A DNA stretch of 64,000 nt. Source: Aristolochia californica (lineage: Eukaryota > Streptophyta > Magnoliopsida > Piperales > Aristolochiaceae). A program made the translations under genes and the position numbers. The stretch is from the NCBI GenBank assembly GCA_029961685.1, contig JARWKL010000008.1:6946501-7010500 (forward strand), written 5' to 3'. Below the pieces are notes generated by a model. It was not told the origin of the DNA and did no database searches. It saw nothing but the letters and a program-made list of their open reading frames with translations. Below, one piece after another: positions 9,561 to 20,246 of the stretch (positions are counted from its first letter, which is position 1; each line of letters opens with the position of its first letter).

Positions 9561-11526
9561 ACTTCTTCTAGCTATTCCCACTCTCAACTTGGGATGTAAT
9601 GGCAGTGATCCCAACTTGAAACAAATAAAATAGTAATAAAAATTATCTCCTCCATCAAGGTATCACAACGATAAGTACTTAATCGGAAAAAGACTCTCAA
9701 AAAGTAAAAAAATAGGTTATAAAGCAAGAGTGGGAACAAGCCTCACAAGATTTTGAAGAAAATAGTGATAATAATCACTAAATAAGGTAATGCCTATCAC
9801 TCAAAGGACAGCGATAAAAACACACTTAAGGCAACCAATAAAAAAATCTCGATAGACTTAAAAACACCCAAATGTAAAAAGATGTTAGGGGTTGGCCTGA
9901 GAGGGTAAATGAGAGTAATAAAAGAATTGTACGAGAGAGGAAATTGAGTAAAAGGGTAATAGGGAAATGAAAGGAAGAGAAAATAAACACCATTTTTATA
10001 AAATTAAAAAGAGATTATAACTATAGAACTATAAAAATAACAAATAAATATGACCATGTATGACTTCAAAGAATAATTCCACCATGAACATAATGATTGA
10101 GGAAACCTACAAAAAATTAACAATTTTTTTAGAAGGAAAATTGTAATGGAAACTTTCTCAAAATAGACTTCTCATATAAGGTAATTACTTTTTAACACAA
10201 ATTGACCAATTTGAAAAGAAAATATTCAATAGCTAAATTCTGGAATAAGGGAGATTAAGGACACTAATATTTGGAATCTAAATTAGGATACAGATATTTC
10301 TAATTAAAAATTTTCAAATTTTATCTTAAAGGAAACAAGACTCATGTAGGGAGATACTTCTCTTAAGGTAACTAATATAATGTGAGATTAAACAAAGGAA
10401 TATTTCAAGGAAGGAAAAATACTCAAGTTGGTAAAATCTTGAATAGGCTATGAAAAAAAATAAGAAATTCAACCAACATGAGTAACTCAAAAAATGAAGC
10501 AAAAAAATGGGCTTAAATTCGGATTTTCGCATGCAATAGGTTACTAGTATGACTTTTGATTCTTATAATGTGGAAGCCCTCTCTAGAAAGATGAGATTGA
10601 GTAACAGTTTATTTGTATAGAAAGTTGATTGATTTCTTCTGAGAACTAATTCTTTATATAAGTTCTCAGCCATGTTGGTACAAACCGTTCAAAAAGTTGA
10701 GGCGTTTTGTTACTATTTGAAACTTTTCTACTGTTTGACCTTTGTTGTTTCAGATATCGATTTCTCTCTCTATAAAAATCTGATTGCAAAAATTATTTTT
10801 GTGTTAGAAACTAGGTCAAAGTTGTTTCCAACTGTATATAATTTTCTACATAAAAATTATGTTAGAAGGGTGAGAAAACCAATAAAAATAGGAATTTAGA
10901 AAGAAGACTAAAGGGAAAAATGGTAAACTCCTCTATTCTTCTTTTTCTTTCTTCTTCTTCTTCTTCTTCTTCTTCTTTTTCTTCTTCCTCCCTTTCTTCT
11001 CCATCTTCTTCTCCTTTTCCATGACATATCTTTGGGTGTTGTGATGCCATTTTAATTTCTAAAGGCAACACATAAAGGGAGGAGAGAAGAAACCAAGGGA
11101 GAGAGAAAAGAGGAAAATGGAGAGAGGTGTAAGGATGAATTTAAGCCAAGAGGAAGGGGTTTGAATACTTTACCCTATGCCTTAAAACTGCATTTATAGT
11201 TGTGAGAAAGTGTGTATAATAACTACAAATCCTTTAAGGCTACATCCTTCAATAGGAAAAAAAAAACATAAGAGGATATATACCAACTTGCATAATTATA
11301 ATTCTATGTCATCTCTATATAAAAAAATTCCGTTTAATAGTTTTGAACTTTTCTAAGTCTAATAGGGTCTATTAGGAGGTCCATTAAGACACAAACTAGA
11401 GTTATGGGAAAATTTTCTCTTTGGACACGTTTGAATTTTCTTAAATCTGAATTTAATCACAACAAGAAGTTACGCATAGAATACTTTATTTCAAGTATTT
11501 TTTAGTACCACTTAAAAGTAAATAAA
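9561..11526 (-). mobile_element. LARD-D remnant 2 (interior, leader, partial 5' LTR)
   Basis: The stretch begins with a mid-element tract (ctcaacttgggatgtaatgg near 9590) that also occurs in LARD-A. It passes through hairpin-like repeat units near 9790-9860, resembling those at 30160-30290. It then repeats the 8318-8771 leader at about 10500-11048. A decayed primer site (TGATGCCA) and an LTR-like block follow at about 11050-11325, with a (CTT)n tract at about 10945-10985. The final 200 bp (11326-11526) before the gypsy element is unassigned. No coding domain is seen. Confidence 0.5.
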
Positions 11527-12396
11527 TGTTGTGGACTCAATAGCACACTGAGTCACCCAGAGGAGGAGACAATGACTTAATGAGTTCATTTGTTTTATAA
11601 TTCATATTTTATATTGCTTTAAGTATGATTTTTCATTAAATATGTCAGGATTATGGGAGTAGGGGTAGAATGGGTATTTTTAGCCCTAAAACACTTATGA
11701 TGTCAAACCTTATTTAAAGGGTAAGGAAATAGAGAAAAGGCAAGCATTGATTATTAGGTTAAACAAGCTTGGAGCTCTTCTTGACGAGTTCTAGGGTTTG
11801 GAGATCTCCCATGATGATCTCTAGGTCTAGATTTCCTCAAAATCTGCATATCCACACAACATTCTTCATCCATTCTTCATTGATTCATACCGAGCAAGGG
11901 AAGGAGATTTTCTGTCCCTTTTCCAAGTTCAAAGAGAAGTCTCAGCCTCCTCTCCATTGCCAGCAGTAAGAGAAGACTTCTCCGTCTCTTATCGAGCCCG
12001 AATTGAGTCATTCCATCCACTCCATCACGAGCAGCAGCAAGCTAGCTTCTTTCCAGCATTGAGTCCAACGAGAAGCTAGGAAGGAGCTCCTCAAAAGGTT
12101 ATTCAAGCTAGGGCTCCAACCCTAACACGAGCAGCAGCAAGAAGAGGGGTCAAACCCTCTTTGTCGTGGTCAAGAAAAGGTAACACCTTTCCTCCATAAT
12201 TCGTGTTCATTATATAAGGGTCTTTGATCTGTACTGAGCACCATAACATCCTCATCAAGAGGGTGTTTATCACTTGACCAAGATCAGTCCAAGAAAGGGT
12301 TTCTTTTTTACCTTATCGAGTCCAGCCACTCACATACAGTGCTGGAGTCTCAAGTCCCATGCCGTGTTACTCGATCCATGACTAGGGACCATAACA
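11527..12396 (+). repeat. 5' LTR of the gypsy element
   Basis: This 870-bp LTR runs from TGTTGTGGACTCAATAG to GGGACCATAACA. It lacks the 9-bp CGTAGGCCA segment present in the 3' LTR near 17264. Related diverged LTR sequence occurs alone at 30496-31316. Confidence 0.9.
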
Positions 12397-12399
12397 ACT

Positions 12400-12411
12400 T
12401 GGTATCAGAGC
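12400..12411 (+). other. Primer-binding site, initiator-Met tRNA
   Basis: TGGTATCAGAGC lies three bases after the 5' LTR. It is complementary to the 3' end of plant initiator methionine tRNA. Confidence 0.9.
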
Positions 12412-12550
12412 AGGTAACATGGGAGATACATCCAACAATGAAGAGTTTAAAATCAGGATGTCAAAGATGGAAGATAACCTGCATGCAGCACAACCACTAT
12501 TGGGAAAAATACTTGGGTTGGAAGTGGAAGTCAAATGAATATCTAGCATA

Positions 12551-13430
12551 TTGGCTGTATTGAGGCAACATAATCCAGAGCCAAAAGAGATGACTCACCC
12601 GCACAACCCAAGGGAGGGGCAATTGGCTGGGCGCACTGCTGTCCAAGCACCGCAGAGAGGAAGCACTATACCAAGGTATACAAAATTAGACTGTCCTACT
12701 TTTACTGGGTCAGATGATCCCTTAATTTGGTTACATAGATGCGAGAATTATTTTTTTAAATCAAGGGAGTACTGAGTATGATAAGGTGCAACTTGCCTCC
12801 TTCCATATGTTAGAGGAGGCTCAACTATGGTTCCACCAGGTGGAACTAGAAAAAGTGGCATTGGAGTGGGCAAAATTTAAGAATTTATGTATAATTCATT
12901 TTGGCCCTCCCGCCCGCAGCAACCCCTTGGGAGATTTAGTCCTATTGCAACAAATCGGATCTGTTGAACAATATAAAAAAAAAGTTCCAAGAAAAATTGG
13001 CTCAGGCTGGCTGGTTGGTACGAGTCGACCAGCAAATTCCCTTATTTACACAAGCCTCATTGAATCTCTGAGGATCGAGGTAGAACTTCTTTTTCCCTCA
13101 GACTTGGCTTGGGAAATGAATTTAGCTCGGGCAATGGAACAATGTCAACGACTTCAGCAATGTAAGCCGAGGTGGCAAGGGGAAAGGAACACTTCCTCCA
13201 CTTGGCAAGGGCACCGAAATACTTCGTCTCAGGCGTCACCTCCAGCATTACCTTATACCAGTCACAATCCGCCTGCTGCTCTGGCAACTAACACACGCTC
13301 TAGTCATCCTCCACCTCAGTATATAATAAAATTGACAAGTGTGGATATGGTTGAACGGAGGTCCAAGAATCTATGCTACAACTGTGATGAATAGTACTGG
13401 GCAGGGCACCAATGTAAAAGGTTGTTTTGG
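12551..13430 (+). pseudogene. Ty3/gypsy gag remnant
   Basis: The first piece contains RYTKLDCPTFTGSDDPLIWL and then HRCENYFF, characteristic of plant gypsy gag, and ends at a stop at 12773-12775. Reading continues in another frame (12786-13394) with LASFHMLEEAQLWFHQV and a Gln/Arg-rich middle. A zinc-knuckle-like LCYNCDE follows, then a stop, then HQCKRLFWLE. The stop inside the knuckle and the frameshift destroy the protein. Confidence 0.88.
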
Positions 13431-13980
13431 CTTGAAGTGGATGAATTAGAAGATACTGAGGAGACGGATGATATTATTGAGGAGGAACCATCGGTGATTT
13501 CTCTGCATGCTATTACGGGGCAGAAATCTGCCAAAACTATGCAAGTCAGAGCTCAAGTCCTTGACCGGGCACTGGTGGGACTAGTGGATTCAGGCAGTAC
13601 ACACAATTTTTTGAGCTTGACAACAGCGCAACACCTTCAGTTACATATCCTTCCTCATCTGACAGTCACCGTTTCAATGGCCAATGGGGAGAAAGTCCCT
13701 AGTTATGGGATCAACAAGACGGTAACTTTTTCTATTGGCTCTACTTTATTTCCTGCATGAATATTTTGTCATACCTTTGGCTGGTTTTGATATAGTGTTA
13801 GGCATTAAATGGTTGCAACCATTGGGACCCATTCTGTGGGACTTTTCGGCTTTAACAATGAGCTTTGTCTTGGGTGGTAGTCAAGTCTCTTGCAGGGCTG
13901 TCAGGTGGACAAGGCCCACCGCATCCACACCATCCACACATAGGACCCACCAAACATCACTATTGAAAATCTGGTAGACG
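13422..13980 (+). pseudogene. Ty3/gypsy aspartic protease region
   Basis: LVGLVDSGSTHNFLS (about 13575-13620) carries the DSG catalytic triad of a retroviral-type aspartic protease. After a frameshift near 13755, FVIPLAGFDIVLGIKWLQ and then LGPILWDF give the C-terminal flap region and linker to reverse transcriptase. Confidence 0.88.
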
Positions 13981-14756
13981 AGTTCTCTGACCTCTTCCAT
14001 GAGCCTTTGGGGTTGCCTCCCTTGAGGCACTGTGATCATAGGATCTATTTAAAACCAGGTTTTGATGTGGTGGTCGTTCATCTGTACCGATACCCACACT
14101 TACAGAAGGATGAAATCGAGCGCCATTGCTAGGTGATGTTACAACAAGGCCTTATTTGTAGCAGTCGGTCCCTATTCTCTTCACCCGTCTTGCTTGTCAA
14201 GAAGCATGATGGAACATGGCAGTTTTGTATTGATTATTGAGATTTGAACGAGCAGACAGTGAAGGATAAGTTTCTGATTCCGGTAGTTGAGGAGCTCTTG
14301 GATGAATTACATGGGTTGTGGATATTTACTAAACTGGACTTACGGTCTGGATATCATCAGGTCCGTATGCACCCCTCTGACATCGAGAAGACAACATTCC
14401 GCACACATCATGGTCACTTTGAGTTTGTGGTCATGTCGTTTGGGTTATCAAATGCACCCTCCACTTTTCAAGCACTGATGAATGAGGTATTTAGCCATTA
14501 TCTTCGAAAATTTGTTCTTGTTTTTTTTTTTTATGATATTCTCATATATAGCAAGTCCACCGAAGAGTATTTGGCACATTTACAGATTGTTTTTGAACTA
14601 CTACGGGCACATCAGCTCTATTTGAAGAAAGCCAAATGCTCCTTTGCGGCTTCACATGTCGCTTATCTAGGCCATATTATATCACATGAGGGTGTCACGG
14701 TTGATCCAGAGAAGATTCGGGTAATTAATGATTGGCCGCAACCGTAATCTTGCTCC
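13981..14756 (+). pseudogene. Ty3/gypsy reverse transcriptase
   Basis: The frame reads EFSDLFHEPLGLPPLRHCDH at the start, then [30 protein letters not shown] and FEFVVMSFGLSNAPSTFQ, the ordered RVT_1 motifs. Stops interrupt it near 14131 (after IERHC) and 14239 (after QFCIDY). The catalytic box reads VLVFFFYDILIYS at a poly-T tract, so the first of the two essential aspartates is replaced by tyrosine. The enzyme could not work even without the stops. Confidence 0.9.
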
Positions 14757-15345
14757 GTTCTATAGGGATTTTTGGGTCTAGCTGGTTACTACCGTAAATT
14801 CATTCAGAATTATGGGCCGTTGGCTATTCCTTTCACCAGTTTACTGAAGAAGAATTCCTTTCAATGGAATGAAGCGGTCACCGAGTCCTTTGAGGCCCTC
14901 AAAGCAGCTCTCGCTTCAACCCCCGTCCTACAGCTTCCCAATTTTGATGATTTATTTGTTGTTGAGTGTGACGCCTCTGGTGGAGGCATTGGGACAGTGT
15001 TACAGCAGCGTTCACATCCGATTACGTATTTCAGTCGATAGTTGGCCTCTTGTCCTCACAACTTGGCAGTGTATGAACGGGAATTAATTGTGTTGGCCAG
15101 GGCGGTCCAACATTGGCACCCTTACTTATGGGGTCATGCCTTTCTCATCCGGACGGATCACTATAACCTTAAATTGTTATTGGAACAATGTCTCATGACT
15201 TCACCCCAACAACATTGGATCAGTAAGTTGATGGGATTTGACTTTTTGGTCGAATACTGTGCCAGGAGATTAAACAAGGTCGTGGATGCCTTGTCATGCC
15301 ACTCTTTCAGCCCTATAAGAACTACACCGTCAAATTTATGAGGGG
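14757..15345 (+). pseudogene. Ty3/gypsy RNase H
   Basis: GLAGYYRKFIQNY and LPNFDDLFVVECDASGGGIG precede ITYFSR, which runs into a stop at 15041. The following segment reads NLAVYERELIVLARAVQHWH, then LIRTDHYNLKLLLEQ. These are the RT connection and RNase H of plant gypsy elements. The in-frame stop and later frame breaks make it a pseudogene. Confidence 0.9.
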
Positions 15346-16530
15346 ACGATGGAGTTGAAGTGGTCCATCTAGGATTCACTTATTTGCTACAAGCAGCATA
15401 TTTATCTTCCACACACGTCCGAGTTGATTCCTGCAATCCTCTCTGCATACCACGACAGTGCACATGAGGGAATTCAGAAAACTTTGACCCGTATTCAGCA
15501 GACTTTTATTGGCAAGCCATGAAGACCTCAATTGCTAAATATGTCTCCGCATGTCAGGTATGTCAAAGTCACAAGGCAGTCCCACTTAAGCCCCACAGTC
15601 CTCCTACAACCACTAACCCTTCCTACTCAGGTATGGGCCGATATTTCGATGGATTTTGTTGAGGGTTTGCCATAGTCTTCCGAGAAATCAGTCCTCTTTG
15701 TGGTGGTTGATCGGTTCTCCAAGTATGGCCACTTTATTCCTCTCACTCATCCGTATATAGTGTCACGGGTCATGTAGATTTTCTTTGAGTAGATTCTACG
15801 CTTACATGGCATTCCTGAATCGATTGTAAGTGATAGGGATGCAGTGTTCACCAGCACTTTCTGGCGGGAACTTTTTCGTCTGAGTGGTATGAAATTATAA
15901 TATTCCTCTACATATCATCCCCAGACCGATGGGCAAACCGAGGTGGTTAACCGTACCATCGAGATGTATCTACGGTGTATGGTGGGTGATCGTTCGTAGC
16001 AATGGGTGCAATGGCTACAGTGGGCCGAATACTGCTACAACGCTTCGTTCCACTCCACTTTGCAATCTTCTCTGTTCAAGGTACTTTATGGCAGGGAACC
16101 CCCTTGCCTTGTATCTTATACTGCAGGGTCCACCCGTGTGGATGCCATTGATCAGGCCCTCAGGGATCGTGACCAGTGTTGGAGACTATCACAGAACGCC
16201 TACGCCGTGCTCAGGTTTGTATGAAAGATATCTACGACAAGGGGCACCGTGATGTCTCCTACGAGGTAGGGGACTATGTCTGGTTACGTCTACAACAACA
16301 CAAACAACTGTCCATTGGGGGACCATCGCGCAATAAACTCTCCCCCAAGTTTTTTTGGGTCTTTCCCCATTATCTGGTGTGTGGGATCAGTGGCCTATCA
16401 CCTACAACTGCCTGACACGGCTAAACTGCATGATGTGTTTCATGTCTTCCTCTTGAAACCGCATAAGGGACCACCTCCTACATCCACTCCGTTCCTTCCT
16501 CCTGTAGCCGAGGGACAAGTCATTCTTACA
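15346..16530 (+). pseudogene. Ty3/gypsy integrase
   Basis: A HHCC-type start (AYHDSAHEGIQKT, then [13 protein letters not shown] near 15550) is followed by core fragments ([31 protein letters not shown] and [12 protein letters not shown]). The C-terminal segment reads DTAKLHDVFHVFLLKPHKGP near 16420-16470. The fragments lie in different frames with stops between them, for example near 15675, 15778 and 15898. Confidence 0.88.
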
Positions 16531-16745
16531 CATCCTCGGTGTTACGCGCCCGTTTGTTCAATGATCAGTGGGAGATTCTCGTTCAGTGGATAGCAACAGA
16601 GCCAGAGGCAGCTACTTGGAAGCGGTTAGACATCTTCAAACAGGTGTACCCAACTTACGAGCTTGAGGATAAGCTCTTTCTCCAAGGGGAGGCAGATTTT
16701 ATGGACTCAATAGTACACCAAGTCACCCAAAGGAGGAGACAATGA
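16531..16745 (+). pseudogene. Chromodomain-like integrase tail
   Basis: The frame reads NDQWEILVQWIATEPEAATW and then FKQVYPTYELEDKLFLQGE, matching the chromodomain-like C-terminal extension of plant chromoviruses that helps target integration. It overlaps the polypurine tract and runs into the 3' LTR, where the open frame ends at 16745. It is separated from integrase by frame changes. Confidence 0.75.
16682..16696 (+). other. Polypurine tract of the gypsy element
   Basis: CCAAGGGGAGGCAGA lies directly before the 3' LTR and would prime plus-strand DNA synthesis. Confidence 0.75.
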
Positions 16746-17575
16746 GTTAACGAGTTCATTAGTTTTATAATTCATATTTTATATTGCTTTAAGTATGATT
16801 TTTCATTAGGTATGTAAGGATTATGGACTTAGGGGTAGAATGGGTATTTTTAGCCCTAAAACACTTATGACGTCAAACCCTATGTAAAGGGTAAGGAAAT
16901 AGAGAAAAGGCAAATATTGATTATTAGGTTAAATAGGCTTGGAGCTCTCCTTGACGAGTTCTAGGGTTTGGAGATCTCCCTTGATGATCTCTAGGTCTAG
17001 ATTTCCTCAAAATCTGCATATCCACACAACATTCTTGCTCCATTCTTCATTGATTCATACCGAGCAAGGGAAGGAGATTTTCTGCCCCTTTTCTGAGTTC
17101 AAAGAGAGGTCTCAGCCTCCTCTCCATTGCCAGCAGTAAGAGAAGGCTTCTCCCTCTCTTACCGAGCCAGAACTGAGTCATTCCATCCACTCCATCATGA
17201 GCAGCAGCAAGCTAGCTTCTTTCTAGAATTGAGTACAACAAGAAGCTAGGAAGGAGCTCCTCAACGTAGGCCAAAGGTTATCCAAGTTAGGGCTCCAACC
17301 CTAACACGAGCAGCAGCAAGAAGAGGGGTCAAACCCTCTTTGACGTGGTCAAGAAAAGGTAACACCTTTCCTCCATAATTCATGTTTATTATATAAGGGT
17401 CTTTGATCTCTACCGAGCACCATAACACCCTCATCAAGAGAGTGTTTATCACTTGACCAAGATCAGCCCAAGAAAGGGTTTCTTTCTGACCTTACCGAGT
17501 CCAGCCACTCACATACAGTGCTGGAGTCTCAAGTCCCAAGCCGTGTTACTCGATCCATGACTAGGGACCGTAACA
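16697..17575 (+). repeat. 3' LTR of the gypsy element
   Basis: This 879-bp LTR has a mutated start (TTTTATGGACTC against TGTTGTGGACTC in the 5' LTR) and ends GTAACA. ATAAA at 17576-17580 follows and matches the 5-mer before the 5' LTR. Confidence 0.9.
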
Positions 17576-18582
17576 ATAAACAGGTAAAAATTAGAATCTA
17601 CATCTTATCCAGCACTAAAAATATTTGTGAGGAAAAAAAGTCTTTCCCGGTAAACAATAATTGTGCTAAAAATTAGCTAGGGTGCTTTAGGATGAAAAAC
17701 ATCCATATCAATTCAATAAAAGGGGCTTAATTAGCTGTTCAGATAGTCACCGATATTGAATATTAAACCTGTTTTACTCATTTGTTGGTGCATTTTAATG
17801 TTTCTACACCACTAAATGTTTGAAAAAAGTGACACGTGTAAGAAAACCCATCAACTCTTGTTTGCTTTACATGATGAGAAATACATCTTCCAGTGCTGCT
17901 TTCTTTCTTCAATTTAAATAGCAATTCAACCCTCCATACTGTTTCTGTTGTTTAAACTAAATTAAAGTAGGCAAACAGTAATAGTCTGAACACTTGAGAG
18001 CTATTCCTTTCCGACATTCTTCTCTTCCACTAGAAATTGTTCTCCTCATGTTTTCCAAACATAATAAGAGTGGATCCGGAAAAAAAAAAAAAAAAAAGAG
18101 AATAAGTTATAAAAAGTAGGGTCGTATGTTAGGGTCGTAGCATATGTATGGGTACCATCTATACCTTTTGGCTCAGATTCCTCGGCACTCACTGCAGTGT
18201 AAATTTTGTTTAAAGGTCTCAACCTTTTTGCCACTAGTTGCAGCTACAAGCCTGTTCATGAGGGTCCCTCTCCAGTTTTCTTCTGCTTTGGCTCAACTTT
18301 TGCCCCGACTGAATCACCCCTTTCTCTTGATCATAATATGCTTAATTTTGTATATTCTTCTTTAACTTTCTGTTCATCATTCTTTTTGCTAATTTTACTT
18401 GGAATTAAAGGCTCATGATCGCATCTCCAAATGAAGAGACGGATCAATCTACTGGTCTAAAGCTTAATTTATAAAGCGCCACCAAACTTGGAACAAAAGA
18501 CTGATCACATTCTTCCTCTGAACATTGATGATACAGTACAGAGCGGTAATACAATATATGCTGCACTCTCTTGTGTACGTAG
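17576..18582 (+). promoter_or_regulatory. Upstream region of the GA20-oxidase gene
   Basis: No gene or transposon was recognised in this 1-kb stretch. It contains a perfect G-box (CACGTG, 17833-17838, in GACACGTGTA), an A-run of about 18 bases at 18079-18097 and A/T-rich sequence. The G-box is the core of ABA-response and bZIP/bHLH sites; its use here is inference. Open frames at 18046-18418 look like chance. Confidence 0.5.
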
Positions 18583-18590
18583 TATAAATA
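18583..18590 (+). promoter_or_regulatory. Putative TATA box of the GA20-oxidase gene
   Basis: TATAAATA lies 333 bases before the start codon, which puts transcription start near 18612-18622. The leader from there to 18922 is strongly pyrimidine-rich, as in many highly expressed plant 5' UTRs. Confidence 0.55.
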
Positions 18591-18619
18591 TTTGTAAGAG
18601 TTAAAGGTGACTGGAAGGA

Positions 18620-18661
18620 ATGGACGGGGACTTCCCTGTTACAACACCAACGAATCAATAA
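18620..18661 (+). other. Possible 13-codon upstream ORF in the GA20-oxidase leader
   Basis: This is the only ATG I find between the TATA box and the main start codon. It opens 13 codons and a stop. It lies so close to the expected transcription start that it may or may not be in the mRNA. Confidence 0.3.
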
Positions 18662-18922
18662 AGATTCTTGTCTGTGTATCCTTCGACTTCCCCAAGGAAC
18701 GGCCTTGGCTTTTCCCTTCTCTTTCCCCGACTTATTTTACTCCCCCTCTCACATCCTCCATCCAACCGCATTTTCGTCTCTCTTTTCTTCTGCTTCTGCT
18801 TCAACTTTGTATCGCTCTCTTTCTACTCAACATCAATCACCTTTCTTATTTAATCTTATATCTTTTTTCATTTATTATTTTGTTTCGTGAGTGTTAGGGA
18901 GGATCAGAAAGGCTAATTCAAT

Positions 18923-20246
18923 ATGCTGCCTCTACCACCACCTACGCCGATCGTGTTCGAAGCTTCAGTTCTCTGCCGGGAGACTAATATACCGCCCCAG
19001 TTCATCTGGCCTGAAGAGGAAAAGCCAGGGAATGAGGAGTATGAGGAGCTTGCTGTCCCTGTTATCGACATCCAAGGCTTTCTCTCGGGAGACCCAGAAG
19101 CTACTTTCTTGACTACAAGGCTTGTGACTGAAGCCTGCCACAAGCATGGTTTCTTCCATGTTGTTAACCACGGCGTCAGACGGGAGCTGATAAAAAAGAT
19201 ACACAAGCAGACCGGTGAGTTCTTTTCGCTTCCCTTGGTGGAGAAGCAGAGAGCTCAGAGGAGACACGGGGAGAGCTGCGGTTACGCCAGTTCCTTTACG
19301 GGGAGGTTCTTTTCCAAGCTGCCATGGAAGGAGACACTCAGCTTTCATTACTCTACCGCTCCCCACTCGCCGAGCAACATGGTGGAGGACTACTTTGTCA
19401 ACACCTTAAGCGATGAATTTCGTCAAACGGGGTAAGAAGAAAGAGCAAACGTCAAAGTCTAATAAACTAGAGTATTGTTTGTAATGTCTTTCTGCAAAAC
19501 TTCTTGTTTACAGGGTAGTATGCCAAGAGTACTGTGAAGCCATGAACACCCTCTCTTTGAGTATCATGGAGCTACTAGGCATCAGTCTTGGAGTGGGTCG
19601 GAACTATTTCAGGGATTTCTTCGAGGGGAATGATTCCATAATGCGACTCAACTACTATCCTCCATGCCAGAAGCCAGATCTAACTCTGGGCACCGGACCA
19701 CACTGCGACCCCACCTCTCTCACAATCCTCCACCAAGAACTGGTGGGCGGATTGCAAGTGTTCGTCGACGGGAAGTGGCGAGCAATCCGCCCGCAGCCGA
19801 ACGCATTTGTGATCAATATTGGCGACACTTTCATGGTACTTGTGACAAGACTATCTGGAATTGTAAGTGCGTGTTGGAGAAGTTTTATCGAGTTCTATAC
19901 AGACATAAATTGTGGGATTGATTTGTTGTAGGCGTTATCGAATGGGAGATTCAAGAGCTGCTTGCACAGAGCGGTGGTGAATAGCGAGAAGCCCAGAGTC
20001 TCTTTGGCTTTCTTTCTGAGCCCACAGAAGAACATGGTGGTGAGACCACCCAAGGAGCTCATCGACGAAGATTATCCAAGAAAATACCCGGATTTCACGT
20101 GGTCTACCCTCTTAGATTTCACGCAGAAGCATTACAGAACGGACGTCAACACCCTCGACGCCTTCTCCAAGTGGCAAAAGAGGAGAGGAGAAGACGATCA
20201 ATCAGTCTTAGACCATAGATTGTTGGGAATAAAAACAGAAGAATAG
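18923..20246 (+). CDS. GA20ox: Gibberellin 20-oxidase (2-oxoglutarate/Fe(II)-dependent dioxygenase), three exons
   Basis: Exons are 18923-19431, 19514-19835 and 19932-20246 with GT-AG introns of 82 and 96 bp. Together they encode 381 residues, the usual GA20ox length and exon plan. Seen: the substrate-family motif NIPPQFIWP (residues 22-30), LPWKET (133-138), NYYPPCQKP (216-224), Fe(II) ligands His233, Asp235 (HCD) and His289, and the 2-oxoglutarate-binding Arg299-x-Ser301. Known for the family: a soluble cytosolic enzyme that oxidises C-20 of GA12 and GA53 stepwise to GA9 and GA20, a rate-limiting step in active gibberellin synthesis, usually under feedback control by gibberellin. The start is the first ATG in frame and gives a normal N-terminus. 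All key residues are present and no break was found, so it is probably functional. The paralogue number cannot be assigned. Confidence 0.95.

Larger units (their letters stand above)
11527..17575 (+). mobile_element. Ty3/gypsy chromodomain-type LTR retrotransposon, degenerate
   Basis: A 6.05-kb element has both LTRs, a primer site, gag, protease, reverse transcriptase, RNase H, integrase, a chromodomain-like tail and a polypurine tract in that order. It is flanked by a perfect 5-bp target duplication, ATAAA (11522-11526 and 17576-17580). Many stops and frameshifts make it non-autonomous. The LTRs differ at roughly one base in fifteen to twenty by eye, plus a 9-bp indel, so the insertion is not recent. 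It ends about 1 kb upstream of the GA20-oxidase TATA box in the same orientation as that gene. Confidence 0.92.

Noticed and set aside
11769..11969. A pair of near-identical open frames at 11769-11969 and 16939-17139 suggesting a duplicated gene
   Set aside because: Both lie at the same place in the two gypsy LTRs.
14869..15087. Alternative frames over the gypsy polymerase (14287-14478, 14869-15087, 15161-15379)
   Set aside because: They are shadows of the RT/RNase H coding frame.
18079..18097. A SINE or processed-gene tail (A-run of about 18)
   Set aside because: No RNA polymerase III boxes, coding similarity or flanking duplication could be seen.
18046..18418. Short open frames upstream of the GA20-oxidase gene
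   Set aside because: They overlap each other, have no domain and lie in the promoter-side spacer.
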